Source: Liolophura sinensis
Taxonomy: Eukaryota; Mollusca; Polyplacophora; Chitonida; Chitonidae
Direction: 5' to 3'
Assembly (NCBI RefSeq): GCF_032854445.1
Contig: NC_088305.1
Span: 30,900,628-30,964,627, forward strand
DNA: 64,000 nt
In this document: positions 55,901-63,830 of the stretch, in pieces
How the letters are laid out: the number at the start of each line of letters is the position of its first letter
How positions within the stretch are numbered: the stretch's first letter is position 1
The notes under the pieces: generated by a model
The model's input: only the letters and a program-made list of their open reading frames with translations
Database searches by the model: none
What the model was told of the DNA's origin: nothing
Position numbers and translations under genes: made by a program

Positions 55901-58900
55901 ACTTGACCGATAATACATACAAGCAAGAATGGCAAGATATGAGCTTGCGGTTTATAATTACCAGGTATGGCCATGGACATGCGCACTGCCACTGCCACAG
56001 GCATGTCGGGAGTAGTCTTCACATGACAGTACGTCGTGGACATCTGGTTCAGATTTGTCACTGCCACGCAGAGTTCTTTACCAAATTCTTGGTATAACTA
56101 AATACGCAAAAAAAAAAACAAACAAAAAAACAACAACTGGTAAACGCGATGTTCTAACTATACTCTATCTACGTCGTATTATGTCGTTGTATAATACAAA
56201 GTATAGACCACGTTATTGCTGCCATCGCATTGCCGGAAAACTGTGTTAAATCAATAACCTTAGCCGGTCGAGTTGATGATATTCAAGAACGAAGAAAGAT
56301 TTACCGTGAACTGAGATAGCTGAACCTAGTGATGCAAGGTTACCGCATACCCCAAACCCTAACAGCATAATGATAAAAGTTTGTATGATACTGACTGACG
56401 GTGATGATTGATATTAACTGATGATTGATATTAACTGATGTTAACTGATGATTGATATTAACTGATGATTGATATTAACTGATGATGATAGTGGTGGTTG
56501 TGATACTAACTGAGTTAGCATGATGGCAGCTAAAGAAAACTAGAACATTTAGATAAATAACACCAACCAAATATATTTTACATAATCCTTAGAGCAAGAT
56601 AGGTATATGTGGTATGCCTTTTACGGTCTTACAATGTAACCAACGGTGAGCGGTTTGAACGAAAAATAGTTTACTTCTCTGAAGGTGATATCCCTGTTTT
56701 GAGTAGCTTCGTGCATCCTGTCACCGAACCAGCGAAACACTCTCTTTCCAGGATTCCACCCATACGTCAAGAGTAAGTTAGGGAGAAGACTGAGGTAACC
56801 ACAGCTGTGATCTGTGGACAGAAACGATCCGTGGATGAGTATCAGATAAAGTAAGTTAGGGAGAAGACCGAGGTAACCACAGCTGTGATCTATGGACAGA
56901 AACGATCCGTGAATCAGTAGCAGCTAGAGTAAGTTAGAAAGAAGACCGAGGTAGCCACAGCTGTGATCTGTGGACAGAAACAATCCGTGGATGGGTATTA
57001 CCTAGAGTAAGTTAGGGAGAAGACTGAGGTAACCACAGCTGTGATCTTTGGACAGAAACAATCCGTGGATGGGTATTACCTAGAGTAAGTTAGGGAGAAG
57101 ACTGAGGTAACCACAGCTGTGATCTGTGGACAGAAACGATCCGTGGATCAGTATCAGATAGAATAAGTTAGGGAGAAGACTGAGGTAACCACAGCTGTGA
57201 TCTATGGACAGAAACGATCCGTGAATCAGTAGCAGCTAGAGTAAGTTAGAAAGAAGACCGAGGTAGCCACAGCTGTGATCCGTGGACAGAAACGATCCGT
57301 GGATGAGTATCAGATAGAGTAAGTTAGAAAGAAGACCGAGGTAGCCACAGCTGTGAGCTATGGACAGAAACGATCCGTGGATGAGTATCAGATAAAGTAA
57401 GTTAGGGAGAAGACCGAGGTAGCCACAGCTGTGATCTATGGACAGAAACGATCCGTGAATCAGTAGCAGCTAGAGTAAGTTAGAAAGAAGACCGAGGTAG
57501 CCACAGCTGTGATCTATGGACAGAAACGATCCGTGGATGAGTATCAGATAAAGTAAGTTAGGGAGAAGACCGAGGTAGCCACAGCTGTGATCTATGGACA
57601 GAAACGATCCGTGGATGAGTATCAGATAAAGTAAGTTAGAAAGAAGACCGAGGTAGCCACAGCTGTGATCTATGGACAGAAACGATCCGTGGATGAGTAT
57701 CAGATAAAGTAAGTTAGGGAGAAGACTGAGGTAGCCACTGCTGTGATCTATGGACAGAAACGATCCGTGAATCAGTAGCAGCTAGAGTAAGTTAGAAAGA
57801 AGACCGAGGTAGCCACAGCTGTGATTTATGGACAGAAACGATCCGTGGATGAGTATCAGATAAAGTAAGTTAGGGAGAAGACCGAGGTAGACACGGCTGT
57901 GATATGTGAACAGAAACGATCCGTGGATGGGTATCACCAAGAGTAAGTTAGGGAGAAGACTGCGGTAACCACAGCTGTGATCTGTGGACAGAAACGATCC
58001 GTGGATCAGTATCAGATAAAGTAAGTTAGGGAGAAGACTGAGGTAACCACAGCTGTGATCTATGGACTGAAACGATCCGTGGATCAGTATCAGATAAAGT
58101 AAGTTAGGGAGAAGACTGAAGTAACAGCTGTGATCTGTGGACAGAAACGATCTGTGGATGGGTATCACCAAGAGTAAGTTAGGGAGAAGACTGAAGTAAC
58201 AGCTGTGATCTTTGAACAGAAACGATCCGTGGATGGGAATCACCAAGAGTAAGTTAGGGAGAAGACTGCGGTAACCACATCTGTGATATGTGGACAGAAA
58301 CAATCCGTGGATGGGTATTACCTAGAGTAAGTTAGGGAGAAGACTGAAGTAACAGCCGTGATATGTGAACAGAAACAATCCGTGGATGGGTATCACCAAG
58401 AGTAAGTTAGGGAGAAGACTGAAGTAACAGCTGTGATCTGTGGACAGAAACGATCTGTGGATGGGTATTACCTAGAGTAAGTTAGGGAGAAGACTGAAGT
58501 AACAGCCGTGATATGTGGACAGAAACGATCCGTGGATGAGTATCAGATAGAATAAGTTAGGGAGAAGACTGAAGTAACAGCTGTGATCTGTGGACAGAAA
58601 CAATCCGTGGATGGGTATTACCTAGAGTAAGTTAGGAAGAAGACTGAAGTAACAGCTGTGATCTGTGGACAGAAACGATCCGTGGATCAGTATCAGATAG
58701 AATAAGTTAGGGAGAAGACTGAGGTAACCACAGCCGTGATATGTGAACAGAAACGATCCGTGGATGAGTATCAGATAAAGTAAGTTAGGGAGAAGACCGA
58801 GGTAGCCACAGCTGTGATCTGTGAACAGAAACGATCCGTGGATGAGTATCAGATAAAGTAAGTTAGGGAGAAGACTGAGGTAACCACAGCTGTGGTCTAT

Positions 58901-61900
58901 GGACAGAAACGATCCGTGAATCAGTAGCAGCTAGAGTAAGTTAGAAAGAAGACCGAGGTAGCCACAGCTGTGATCTATGGACAGAAACGATCCGTGGATG
59001 AGTATCAGATAAAGTAAGTTAGGGAGAAGACTGAGGTAGACACGGCTGTGATATGTGAACAGAAACGATCCGTGGATGGGTATCACCAAGAGTAAGTTAG
59101 GGAGAAGACTGCGGTAACCACAGCTGTGATCTGTGGACAGAAACAATCCGTGGATGGGTATCACCAAGAGTAAGTTAGGGAGAAGACTGAAGTAACAGCT
59201 GTGATCTGTGAACAGAAACGATCCGTGGATGGGAATCACCAAGAATAAGTTAGGGAGACGACTTCGGTAACCACATCTGTGATATGTGGACAGAAACGAT
59301 CCGTGGATCGGTATTACCTAGAGTAAGTTAGGAAGAAGACTGAGGTAACCACAGCTGTGACCTGTGAACAGAAACGATCCGTGGATCAGTAGCAGCTAGA
59401 GTAAGTTAGGGAGAAGACTGAAGTAACAGCTGTGATCTGTGGACAGAAACGATCTGTGGATGGGTATTACCTAGAGTAAGTTAGGGAGAAGACTGAAGTA
59501 ACAGCCGTGATATGTGAACAGAAACGATCCGTGGATGAGTATCAGATAGAATAAGTTAGGGAGAAGACTGAGGTAACCACGGCTGTGATTTGTGGACAGA
59601 AACGATCCTTGGATGAGTATCAGATAGAATAAGTTAGGGAGAAGACTGAGGTAACCACGGCTGTGATTTGTGGACAGAAACGATCCGTGGATCAGTATCA
59701 GATAGAATAAGTTAGGGAGAAGACTGAGGTAACCACAGCTGTGATCTGTGAACAGAAACGATCCGTGGATCAGTAGCAGCTAGAGTAAGTTAGGGCGAAG
59801 ACTGAGGTAACCACAGCTGTGATCTATGGACAGAAACGATCCGTGGATGAGTATCAGATAAAGCAAGTTAGGGAGAAGACTGAGGTAACCACAGCTGTGA
59901 TCTGTGAACAAAAACGATCCGTGGATCAGTAGCAGCTAGAGTAAGTTAGGGAGAAAACTGAAGTAACAGCTGTGATCTGTGAACAAAAACGATCCGTGGA
60001 TGGGTATTACCTAGAGTAAGTTAGGAAGACGACTGAAGTAACAGCCGTGATATGTGGACAGAAACAATCCGTGGATGGGTATCACCAAAAGTAAGTTAGG
60101 AAGAAGACTGAAGTAACAGCCGTGATATGTGAACAGAAACAATCCGTGGATGGGTATCACCAAGAGTAAGTTAGGAAGAAGACTGAAGTAACAGCCGGGA
60201 TATGTGAACAGAAACAATCCGTGAATGGGCATCACCAAGAGTAAGTTAGGAAGAAGACTGAAGTAACAGCCGTGATATGTGAACAGAAACAATCCGTGGA
60301 TGGGTATCACCAAGAGTAAGTTAGGAAGAAGACTGAAGTAACAGCCGTAATATGTGAACAGAAACAATCCGTGGATGGGTATCACCAAGAGTAAGTTAGG
60401 AAGAAGACTGAAGTAACAGCTGTGATCTGTGGACAGAGACGATCTGTGGATGGGTATTACCTAGACTAAGTTAGGGAGAAGACTGAAGTAACAGCTGTGA
60501 TATGTGAACAGAAACGATCGGTGGATGAGTATCAGATAGAATAAGTTAGGGAGAAGACTGAGGTAACCACAGCTGTGATCTGTGGACAGAAACCATCCGT
60601 GAATCAGTATCAGATAAAGTAAGTTAGGGAGAAGACCGAGGTAGCCACAGCTGTGATCTGTGAACAGAAACGATCCGTAGATCAGTATCAGATAGAGTAA
60701 GTTAGGGAGAAGACTGAAGTAACAGCTGTGATCTGTGGACTGAAACGATCCTTGGATGAGTATCAGTTAGAGATAGAGAGAAGACTGAACATTGTGGTAG
60801 TCTCAGTGGGAGGGCTTCGAGTGAGGGGGGGGGGGGGGGGCGCAATGGGCTATGGGGCGTCCTTACCTAGGAATATCCTCCTCATATCCATGCCGACAAA
60901 CTCCCTGATGTCGTCTGGCGTGTACCCTACAGCCAGCAAGGCGGCCGTCATGGCTCCAGCAGAGGTTCCGGCAAAACGCTTGATTTGGCTTAGCATGCCT
61001 ATCTCCTCCATTTCCTGAAAACGGACATTATACGTTAATTAAATATATCAGATTATGAGTTATCTTACCCGGGCAAAGAAACTTCCTGAGTTCAGTAAGG
61101 TTTTCGTCTCCGAAAGTCCGTTTTCCGACATGGCAAAAAGTTGGTCAAACTCAAAAAAACATATGGCAAATATAAATTCATATTCCCTACTCAGTTTACT
61201 GAAGCCTCGCACATTGCAACACACGGCTGTTGGACCTGTATGACAAGTGAATATGAAAATGAAAATGAGGAAAACTAACCGGTCTGAATAACGCTGCATG
61301 TAATCCGTCATTTTGTCGTCGAAACACCAAAATATTCGTTCCTTAAAAACACACAAAACTATGAACACTGTTTACATTGTGGATTAAAATGTATACCTCA
61401 TTCCGAACTACACCTTATTAACATAACTGACAAATGACGAGCCGCAAGGCATATTAATTATAACTACTATAGTTTATTAAAGGAGGCTTATCAGTGCCAT
61501 ACAGATTCAGCTGGATTCTTCTTTTCCTACAAATAGTATACTTGCTGTTGTGGTTTATGAGCTGAGTTTGTAAATCTCTTTTTTTTTCCAGAAAAAATGT
61601 TTTACCTAAAAATATTGCTTTCACAAAGAAAATGATTTTTTTTCACGAAGGAAATTAAAGTTTCGCTGTGGTATGTCTATTGCATGGAATTTACTTGCGT
61701 AGCCTAATCACACTGTACTTTCTATTTATGTCATTATTTGATTGGTGCATGTTTTACGCCGTAAAATATTTCACTTTTACGGCTGCGGCCAGCATTTTAT
61801 ATGATGAGAGGAAAGCTAACAAACCCACGACCATCCGCGTTTTGCTGGCACGTACGACTGGAGAGGAAGCCAGCATGAGCTCACAGCGACCACATTTGTG

Positions 61901-62354
61901 ACTGGTTCCTGAGACAGATTGTACTTGGTACCAAATTACATTTACCGAAAGCAAAATGAAACTGAAACAAAAAACAAACCATATAATGTTAACATTATCA
62001 TTTTACAACAAGGAAGCGATATTTTACCTTGAGCGCTCCACAGTACGCCATACCCTTGTTTCCCCCGCCTTCAAAAACCAAGTTCTCGAAAGGATATGTG
62101 TACTTGGTATGGTCCACTGCCATGGCTTCTTTATCTTCTTCCGTCAACATCGTGCTCAGACGGGACCGGGCCGCCTGGATAACTTCCGGAAGGACTCGGA
62201 TCTCAGAGCCGTCAGTATCGTCCAAGACAAAAATGTCGTCCATATCAGATTCCGAGTCAACCTCAGGCTCGTCAGGTGGGGGGTTCACAGCTCCATACCG
62301 GCTTTTCTTGATTATTTTGGCGCGCGGAGGATGCTTGCTCACTTTATTGCCCAT
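43712..62354 (-). CDS. Patatin-like phospholipase with EF-hand, whole gene, 14 coding exons
   Basis: Predicted Ser/Asp-dyad lipid acyl hydrolase; substrate unknown. Coding exons on -: 62354-62028, 61014-60867, 56811-56675, 56097-55962, 55369-55274, 53486-53356, 52569-52478, 52026-51942, 50360-50289, 48987-48886, 47941-47852, 46858-46700, 45733-45638, 43903-43712. Phases agree throughout; 620 aa. Residues 1-7 MGNKVSK form an N-myristoylation signal (Gly2, Ser6, Lys7), suggesting membrane attachment without a signal peptide. An acidic linker leads to the patatin domain: GGGNKG oxyanion loop 96-101, GTSAG with nucleophile Ser127, and DGG with catalytic Asp268. A charged region (326-525) carries a canonical EF-hand loop at 390-401 (Asp390, Asp392, Ser394, Thr396, Glu401). 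The patatin C-terminal part resumes at RTVGINTGYLQTTDF. Calcium control of the lipase is an inference. Intron 2 is filled by tandem copies of the intron 2/exon 3 junction. Confidence 0.92.
45052..45466. repeat. 48-bp minisatellite (about 8.6 copies)
   Basis: Unit AGACGTACAGCACAGAAAGT AAACCCAGAGCAGCGACGAC AGTGTGAT; nearly identical copies, so recently expanded. Gives artefact ORFs on -. Intron 13. Confidence 0.95.
45638..45733 (-). CDS. Phospholipase exon 13
   Basis: Acceptor TTCTCTTTCAG, donor GTAAAA. Encodes ERDVDRTVGINTGYLQTTDF TLEDADKSYLVE (residues 526-557), a conserved C-terminal patatin segment. Confidence 0.9.
45763..45930 (-). mobile_element. SINE family A, head-truncated
   Basis: Tail of repeated GATTT, then GTGTTTTACGACGTACTCAA AAATATTTCGCTCATACGAC and body to CTTCCCACGTGCGACTGG. 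Confidence 0.82.
46080..46372 (-). mobile_element. SINE family C, near full length
   Basis: TTTGGTCACATGACGACGAG GAG, body GACATGACACCCCACCCAGT, head TTTGATCCCGCCGTCTCCCG and CGTTTTAACCATTAGGCC (A-box complement). Confidence 0.8.
46700..46858 (-). CDS. Phospholipase exon 12
   Basis: Acceptor TTTTTCTAACAG, donor GTGAGT. Encodes ISYQDIVTFLETHGINLHAR, then FLGYRRRDVTDLPSFLDSLQ and ASLVTNVKRIYME (residues 473-525). Confidence 0.88.
47271..47704 (-). other. Two adjoining ORFs of unknown origin in intron 11
   Basis: Frames 47704-47519 and 47513-47271 together give about 430 bp of open sequence with a frame change between them. I do not recognise either product and no splice phase links them to the phospholipase. 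Possibly a decayed inserted gene or chance. Confidence 0.25.
47852..47941 (-). CDS. Phospholipase exon 11
   Basis: Acceptor is AAG rather than CAG/TAG (CCATCAAAG), donor GTAACT. Encodes a very basic segment EKKNIFLRLFGKKPKPAIHK plus RYRRLGTEEE (residues 443-472), a possible membrane or anionic-lipid binding patch. Confidence 0.8.
48294..48607. repeat. 45-bp minisatellite (7 copies)
   Basis: Unit CAGAAACACATGAATAGTAA CAAGGCTGCAATAGCCCAGC TGTTC; almost identical copies. Intron 10. Confidence 0.95.
48886..48987 (-). CDS. Phospholipase exon 10
   Basis: Acceptor TTGTTCAACAG, donor GTATGT. Encodes EAFSETDYKILFGREVTTKE then AFAKIIGEDKSKDQ (residues 409-442), following the EF-hand. Confidence 0.88.
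49375..49622 (-). mobile_element. SINE family A, full length
   Basis: Tail ATTTATTTATTTATTTGATT, conserved domain GTTTTACGCCGTACTCAAGA, body, B-box complement GGACTTGAACTCAC-like and GCGCTAGCGCGCTAAC. Confidence 0.9.
49970..50226 (-). mobile_element. SINE family A, full length, diverged
   Basis: TATTTATTTATTTAATTGGT, CTCCGTACTCAAGACAATTT, GGACTTGAACTCACAGCTAC and end AGGCCACAGTGGGCCC. Confidence 0.87.
50289..50360 (-). CDS. Phospholipase exon 9 (EF-hand)
   Basis: Acceptor CTGCCTTAG, donor GTAAGT. Encodes VLKDHDVDNSSTISEEELDK ALKD (residues 385-408), with EF-loop positions 1, 3, 5, 7, 8 and 12 as D, D, S, T, I and E. Confidence 0.92.
50612..50885 (+). mobile_element. SINE family A, full length
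   Basis: Head ACCTCCGTGTCTCAGTTGGT TAGCGCGC (A box), B box AGTTCAAGTCC, 3' domain GTCGTATAAGTGAAATATTC TTGAGTACGGCGTAAAACAC and (AAAT)n tail. Best reference copy in the window. Confidence 0.92.
51170..51790. repeat. About 99-bp minisatellite (6 copies)
   Basis: Unit TTCATGTTTCCTCATACGTT GAATGCAGTCACGCTGAGTC ACGTAAACTTTACA and a CACGACACCCACCCTTCACG segment. A (GTCAC) submotif recurs inside it. Intron 8. Confidence 0.92.
51942..52026 (-). CDS. Phospholipase exon 8
   Basis: Acceptor TTCGGACAG, donor GTGAGT. Completes Arg356 and encodes KYIQTVQKEERTARQHNRVS KAVDAFLK (residues 357-384); the helix leads straight into the EF-hand. Confidence 0.85.
52068..52140 (-). mobile_element. SINE family A, 3' end only
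   Basis: TTTATTTATTTACTGACC, then CCGCCGTGCTCAAGACGATT TCGTTTATATGAC. Confidence 0.65.
52478..52569 (-). CDS. Phospholipase exon 7
   Basis: Acceptor ATGTGCACAG, donor GTACGA. Encodes YSDNEQEMYRTALEARRGAE and LPKYPNTKMA plus AG (residues 326-356). Retaining the following intron would add 31 codons and a stop at 52381, a possible short isoform without the EF-hand. Confidence 0.82.
52866..53053. repeat. GACA/GATG-rich tandem repeat
   Basis: Units of ACAGACAGACAGATGTACAG ACCG, 20-24 bp, intron 6. Confidence 0.9.
53356..53486 (-). CDS. Phospholipase exon 6
   Basis: Acceptor GTTTCACCTCAG, donor GTGAGT. Encodes GWWLSMDPQDSFLHKLQPLS then EILQKYERRNRFGKWNEKTL GFLL (residues 282-325). Confidence 0.92.
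53487..54555. other. Phospholipase intron 5, exon 6 side
   Basis: No exon or repeat recognised in this part of the intron. Confidence 0.5.
54556..54862 (-). mobile_element. SINE family B, full length
   Basis: Tail AACGTCGTACTTAACAATTT TCCAGCCATATGGCGACGAA, body GTGCCTCCTTGTTGCAGG, head GGTGTGACTCGACCCAGGAC (B) and GGCTCTACCAACTGTGCTAT (A). The head is strongly tRNA-like. Confidence 0.88.
54985..55098 (+). mobile_element. SINE family A, 3' half
   Basis: CCTGCGGATGGTCCTG, then CCGTCGTATAAGGGAAACAT TCTTGAGCACATCG and AAATAAATAAG tail. Confidence 0.75.
55274..55369 (-). CDS. Phospholipase exon 5 (catalytic Asp)
   Basis: Acceptor TTCGCCACAG, donor GTAAGC. Encodes GMFSATKYTVFGHTDIFVDG GVLCNYPVHCFD (residues 250-281) with DGG at 268-270. 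Confidence 0.95.
55962..56097 (-). CDS. Phospholipase exon 4
   Basis: Acceptor GCGTATTTAG, donor GTAATT. Encodes LYQEFGKELCVAVTNLNQMS, TTYCHVKTTPDMPVAVAVRM and SMAIP (residues 205-249), the patatin core strand and helix before the Asp loop. Confidence 0.94.
56400..56495. repeat. 17-bp tandem repeat (5-6 copies)
   Basis: Unit TGATGATTGATATTAAC with shortened variants. Confidence 0.85.
56675..56811 (-). CDS. Phospholipase exon 3 (founder of the big array)
   Basis: Acceptor TCTGTCCACAG, donor GTAAAC. Encodes DHSCGYLSLLPNLLLTYGWN, PGKRVFRWFGDRMHEATQNR and DITFRE (residues 159-204). Its first ~44 nt recur throughout the upstream intron. The copy at 56811 is the one that continues into conserved patatin sequence. 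Confidence 0.92.
56768..60778 (-). repeat. About 4-kb array of intron-exon junction copies (about 51 units of 78/72 bp)
   Basis: On - each unit joins ~34 nt of intron (ACCCATCCACGGATCGTTTC then TGTCCACAG), the 3' splice site, and 41-44 nt of exon 3 (ATCACAGCTGTGGTTACCTC then AGTCTTCTCCCTAACTTACT). Units are 78 bp, or 72 bp where GGTTACC is shortened to GTTAC-type. Three spacer types occur (GTAATACCCATCC, CTGATACTCATCC, CTGCTACTGATTC). Most units keep AG at the junction; those reading CACATATCAC have lost it. The array runs from inside exon 3 to about 90 bp short of the exon 2 donor. Confidence 0.95.
60825..60840. repeat. 16-bp poly-G tract
   Basis: Sixteen G on + (C on -), 26 nt into phospholipase intron 2, between the exon 2 donor and the array. 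Length uncertain because of homopolymer error. Confidence 0.9.
60867..61014 (-). CDS. Phospholipase exon 2 (catalytic Ser)
   Basis: Acceptor CCGTTTTCAG, donor GTAAGG. Encodes EMEEIGMLSQIKRFAGTSAG AMTAALLAVGYTPDDIREFV and GMDMRRIFL (residues 110-158) with the GTSAG nucleophile elbow. Confidence 0.96.
61733..61912 (-). mobile_element. SINE family A, diverged
   Basis: ATTTGATTGGTGCATGTTTT ACGCCGT, then GCTGCGGCCAGCATTTTATA and GAGGAAGCCAGCATGAGCTC; intron 1. Confidence 0.75.
62028..62354 (-). CDS. Phospholipase exon 1 (N-terminus)
   Basis: Starts at the ATG giving MGNKVSKHPPRAKIIKKSRY; the start is chosen because it yields a perfect myristoylation signal and no upstream in-frame ATG precedes it closely (GTG ACT ATG GGC). 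Continues through an acidic linker to NLVFEGGGNKGMAYCGALK; donor GTAAAA. Residues 1-109. Confidence 0.93.
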
Positions 62355-62444
62355 AGTCACCCGTTTACCACTCTACTAATCACTGAAGAAGTTGTTTCAA
62401 CGATACTTACTATTATCGTTGTGTTTATACAGTCACGTACATGA

Positions 62445-62446
<2 letters not shown>

Positions 62447-62475
<29 letters not shown>
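62447..62475. repeat. (TA)n microsatellite
   Basis: About 14 TA repeats roughly 95 bp upstream of the phospholipase ATG, in the likely promoter or 5' UTR. Confidence 0.93.
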
Positions 62476-62478
<3 letters not shown>

Positions 62479-62479
62479 G

Positions 62480-63255
62480 GCCTTTGATGTCGGCTTGTAC
62501 TTCCTGTACTCTTTGACCAATCCTTGACTTGAAAGGCTGTGACGTGATCGGCTGTGACGTAACACTGCTCGTGCTTAACTGTCGTGGGTTGCTGTCTCAT
62601 TGATAATTCATCTCACACAGGTTCGTTATGCAGTTTAGCTTACCCATTAGACTATCCTTGCACCGAACCGGGTCACCTATTAATCACCACGTCTTTAGTA
62701 TAGCAGGTTCTGAAAAGACACAGTTAATCATCCGGGTATATAATTATCTGCATCGATTTTCATTCCGGAATATTTTTTCATCTGACGATACCACAATCGT
62801 GATACATATTAGAACTATATTGATTGATACGTATTGATGGATCTGACAACATGTGTGCTCGTTTGCCTTTTCAGTGTTTAGCTTTTTCTGTCTACTTTTA
62901 ATAAAGAACAGCGTATGTACATCGCGTTGACAGAACTTAGGAACTGAAATATGGAACGCACCATCTGGGATAGATATCGCGCTTGTCTAATATACAGGAA
63001 AGCCGAAAATCAGGTGTCTTGCATTAATTGCCCAACAAAAAAATTGCCGCTTTAAAACCATTTTATAAACTACATTTCTTTATGCTTTTATTTACGCTTT
63101 TGTGTTTTGCTTTTTCATTTCTATGTGTGATACATGGACCACACTAATAATGTGAGATACCAGTTGTTTGCAATAAAAAATTTCATAATCATATTTTCAG
63201 CGCTTGAAAAAAGTTTTGTGAGGCCTAGTAGAGTAGGCCCTACATTCAAAAAATC
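62480..63255. other. Region upstream of the phospholipase gene
   Basis: Probable promoter region; no further gene recognised. CTGTGACGTGATCGGCTGTG ACGTAAC near 62537-62563 holds two TGACGT CRE half-sites. Confidence 0.4.
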
Positions 63256-63484
63256 AATCTGTTAAATTTTTAACAGAAAGTCTGTTGTCTGGGTGATGCT
63301 AGAATGTATTCTGCTGTTATAACATAATACTGTGTCATATTAAACATAATATCATGTTAGTTTAGAATCTTTATATGGAATTAATAGAACACACGTGTTT
63401 TATTTAACAGAATAATCTGTTTCAATAACAGAATACATTCTAACATCGTTCAGATAACAGGCTTTCTGTTCACATGAACAGATC
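63256..63484. mobile_element. Solitary fold-back MITE
   Basis: Left arm AATCTGTTAAATTTTTAACA GAAAGTCTGTTGTC and right arm ending TAACAGGCTTTCTGTTCACA TGAACAGAT are imperfect inverted copies about 70 bp long. The left arm matches the 92-bp units at 1377-2113. No transposase. Confidence 0.8.
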
Positions 63485-63667
63485 CTTTTTGTGAGCGTAA
63501 TGTTTATTCACTATATATGTAATCGAGCTATTCCATCATTAAATGCAGAGTTAACATCAGGTGAGCGCAAAGAACCCTTATAATTCAAACATTTCAGTGC
63601 AGTTTATTCAAGTATGCATATCTAATATCTAAAGTTAATAAAGTTATCTTTGGATACAGTTTACATC

Positions 63668-63830
63668 CGGTGGCCTAAGTGCGTCCGCCTAGAAGTCGGC
63701 GGGCCTGGGTCATACCAGTGTCGGTTTATGCCAAAAGGCTTAACAGTACCACAATGAGGTTAGATCAAGGAAAGAAGTATGGTTGGCCCGATTTGTCGGC
63801 GGTGTCATAAGATTGATAAAATATGAAATA
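63668..63830 (+). mobile_element. SINE family C, 5' part
   Basis: Head GGTGGCCTAAGTGCGTCCGC CTAGAAGTCGG and GGGTCATACC; resembles the head at 46330-46372. Confidence 0.6.
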
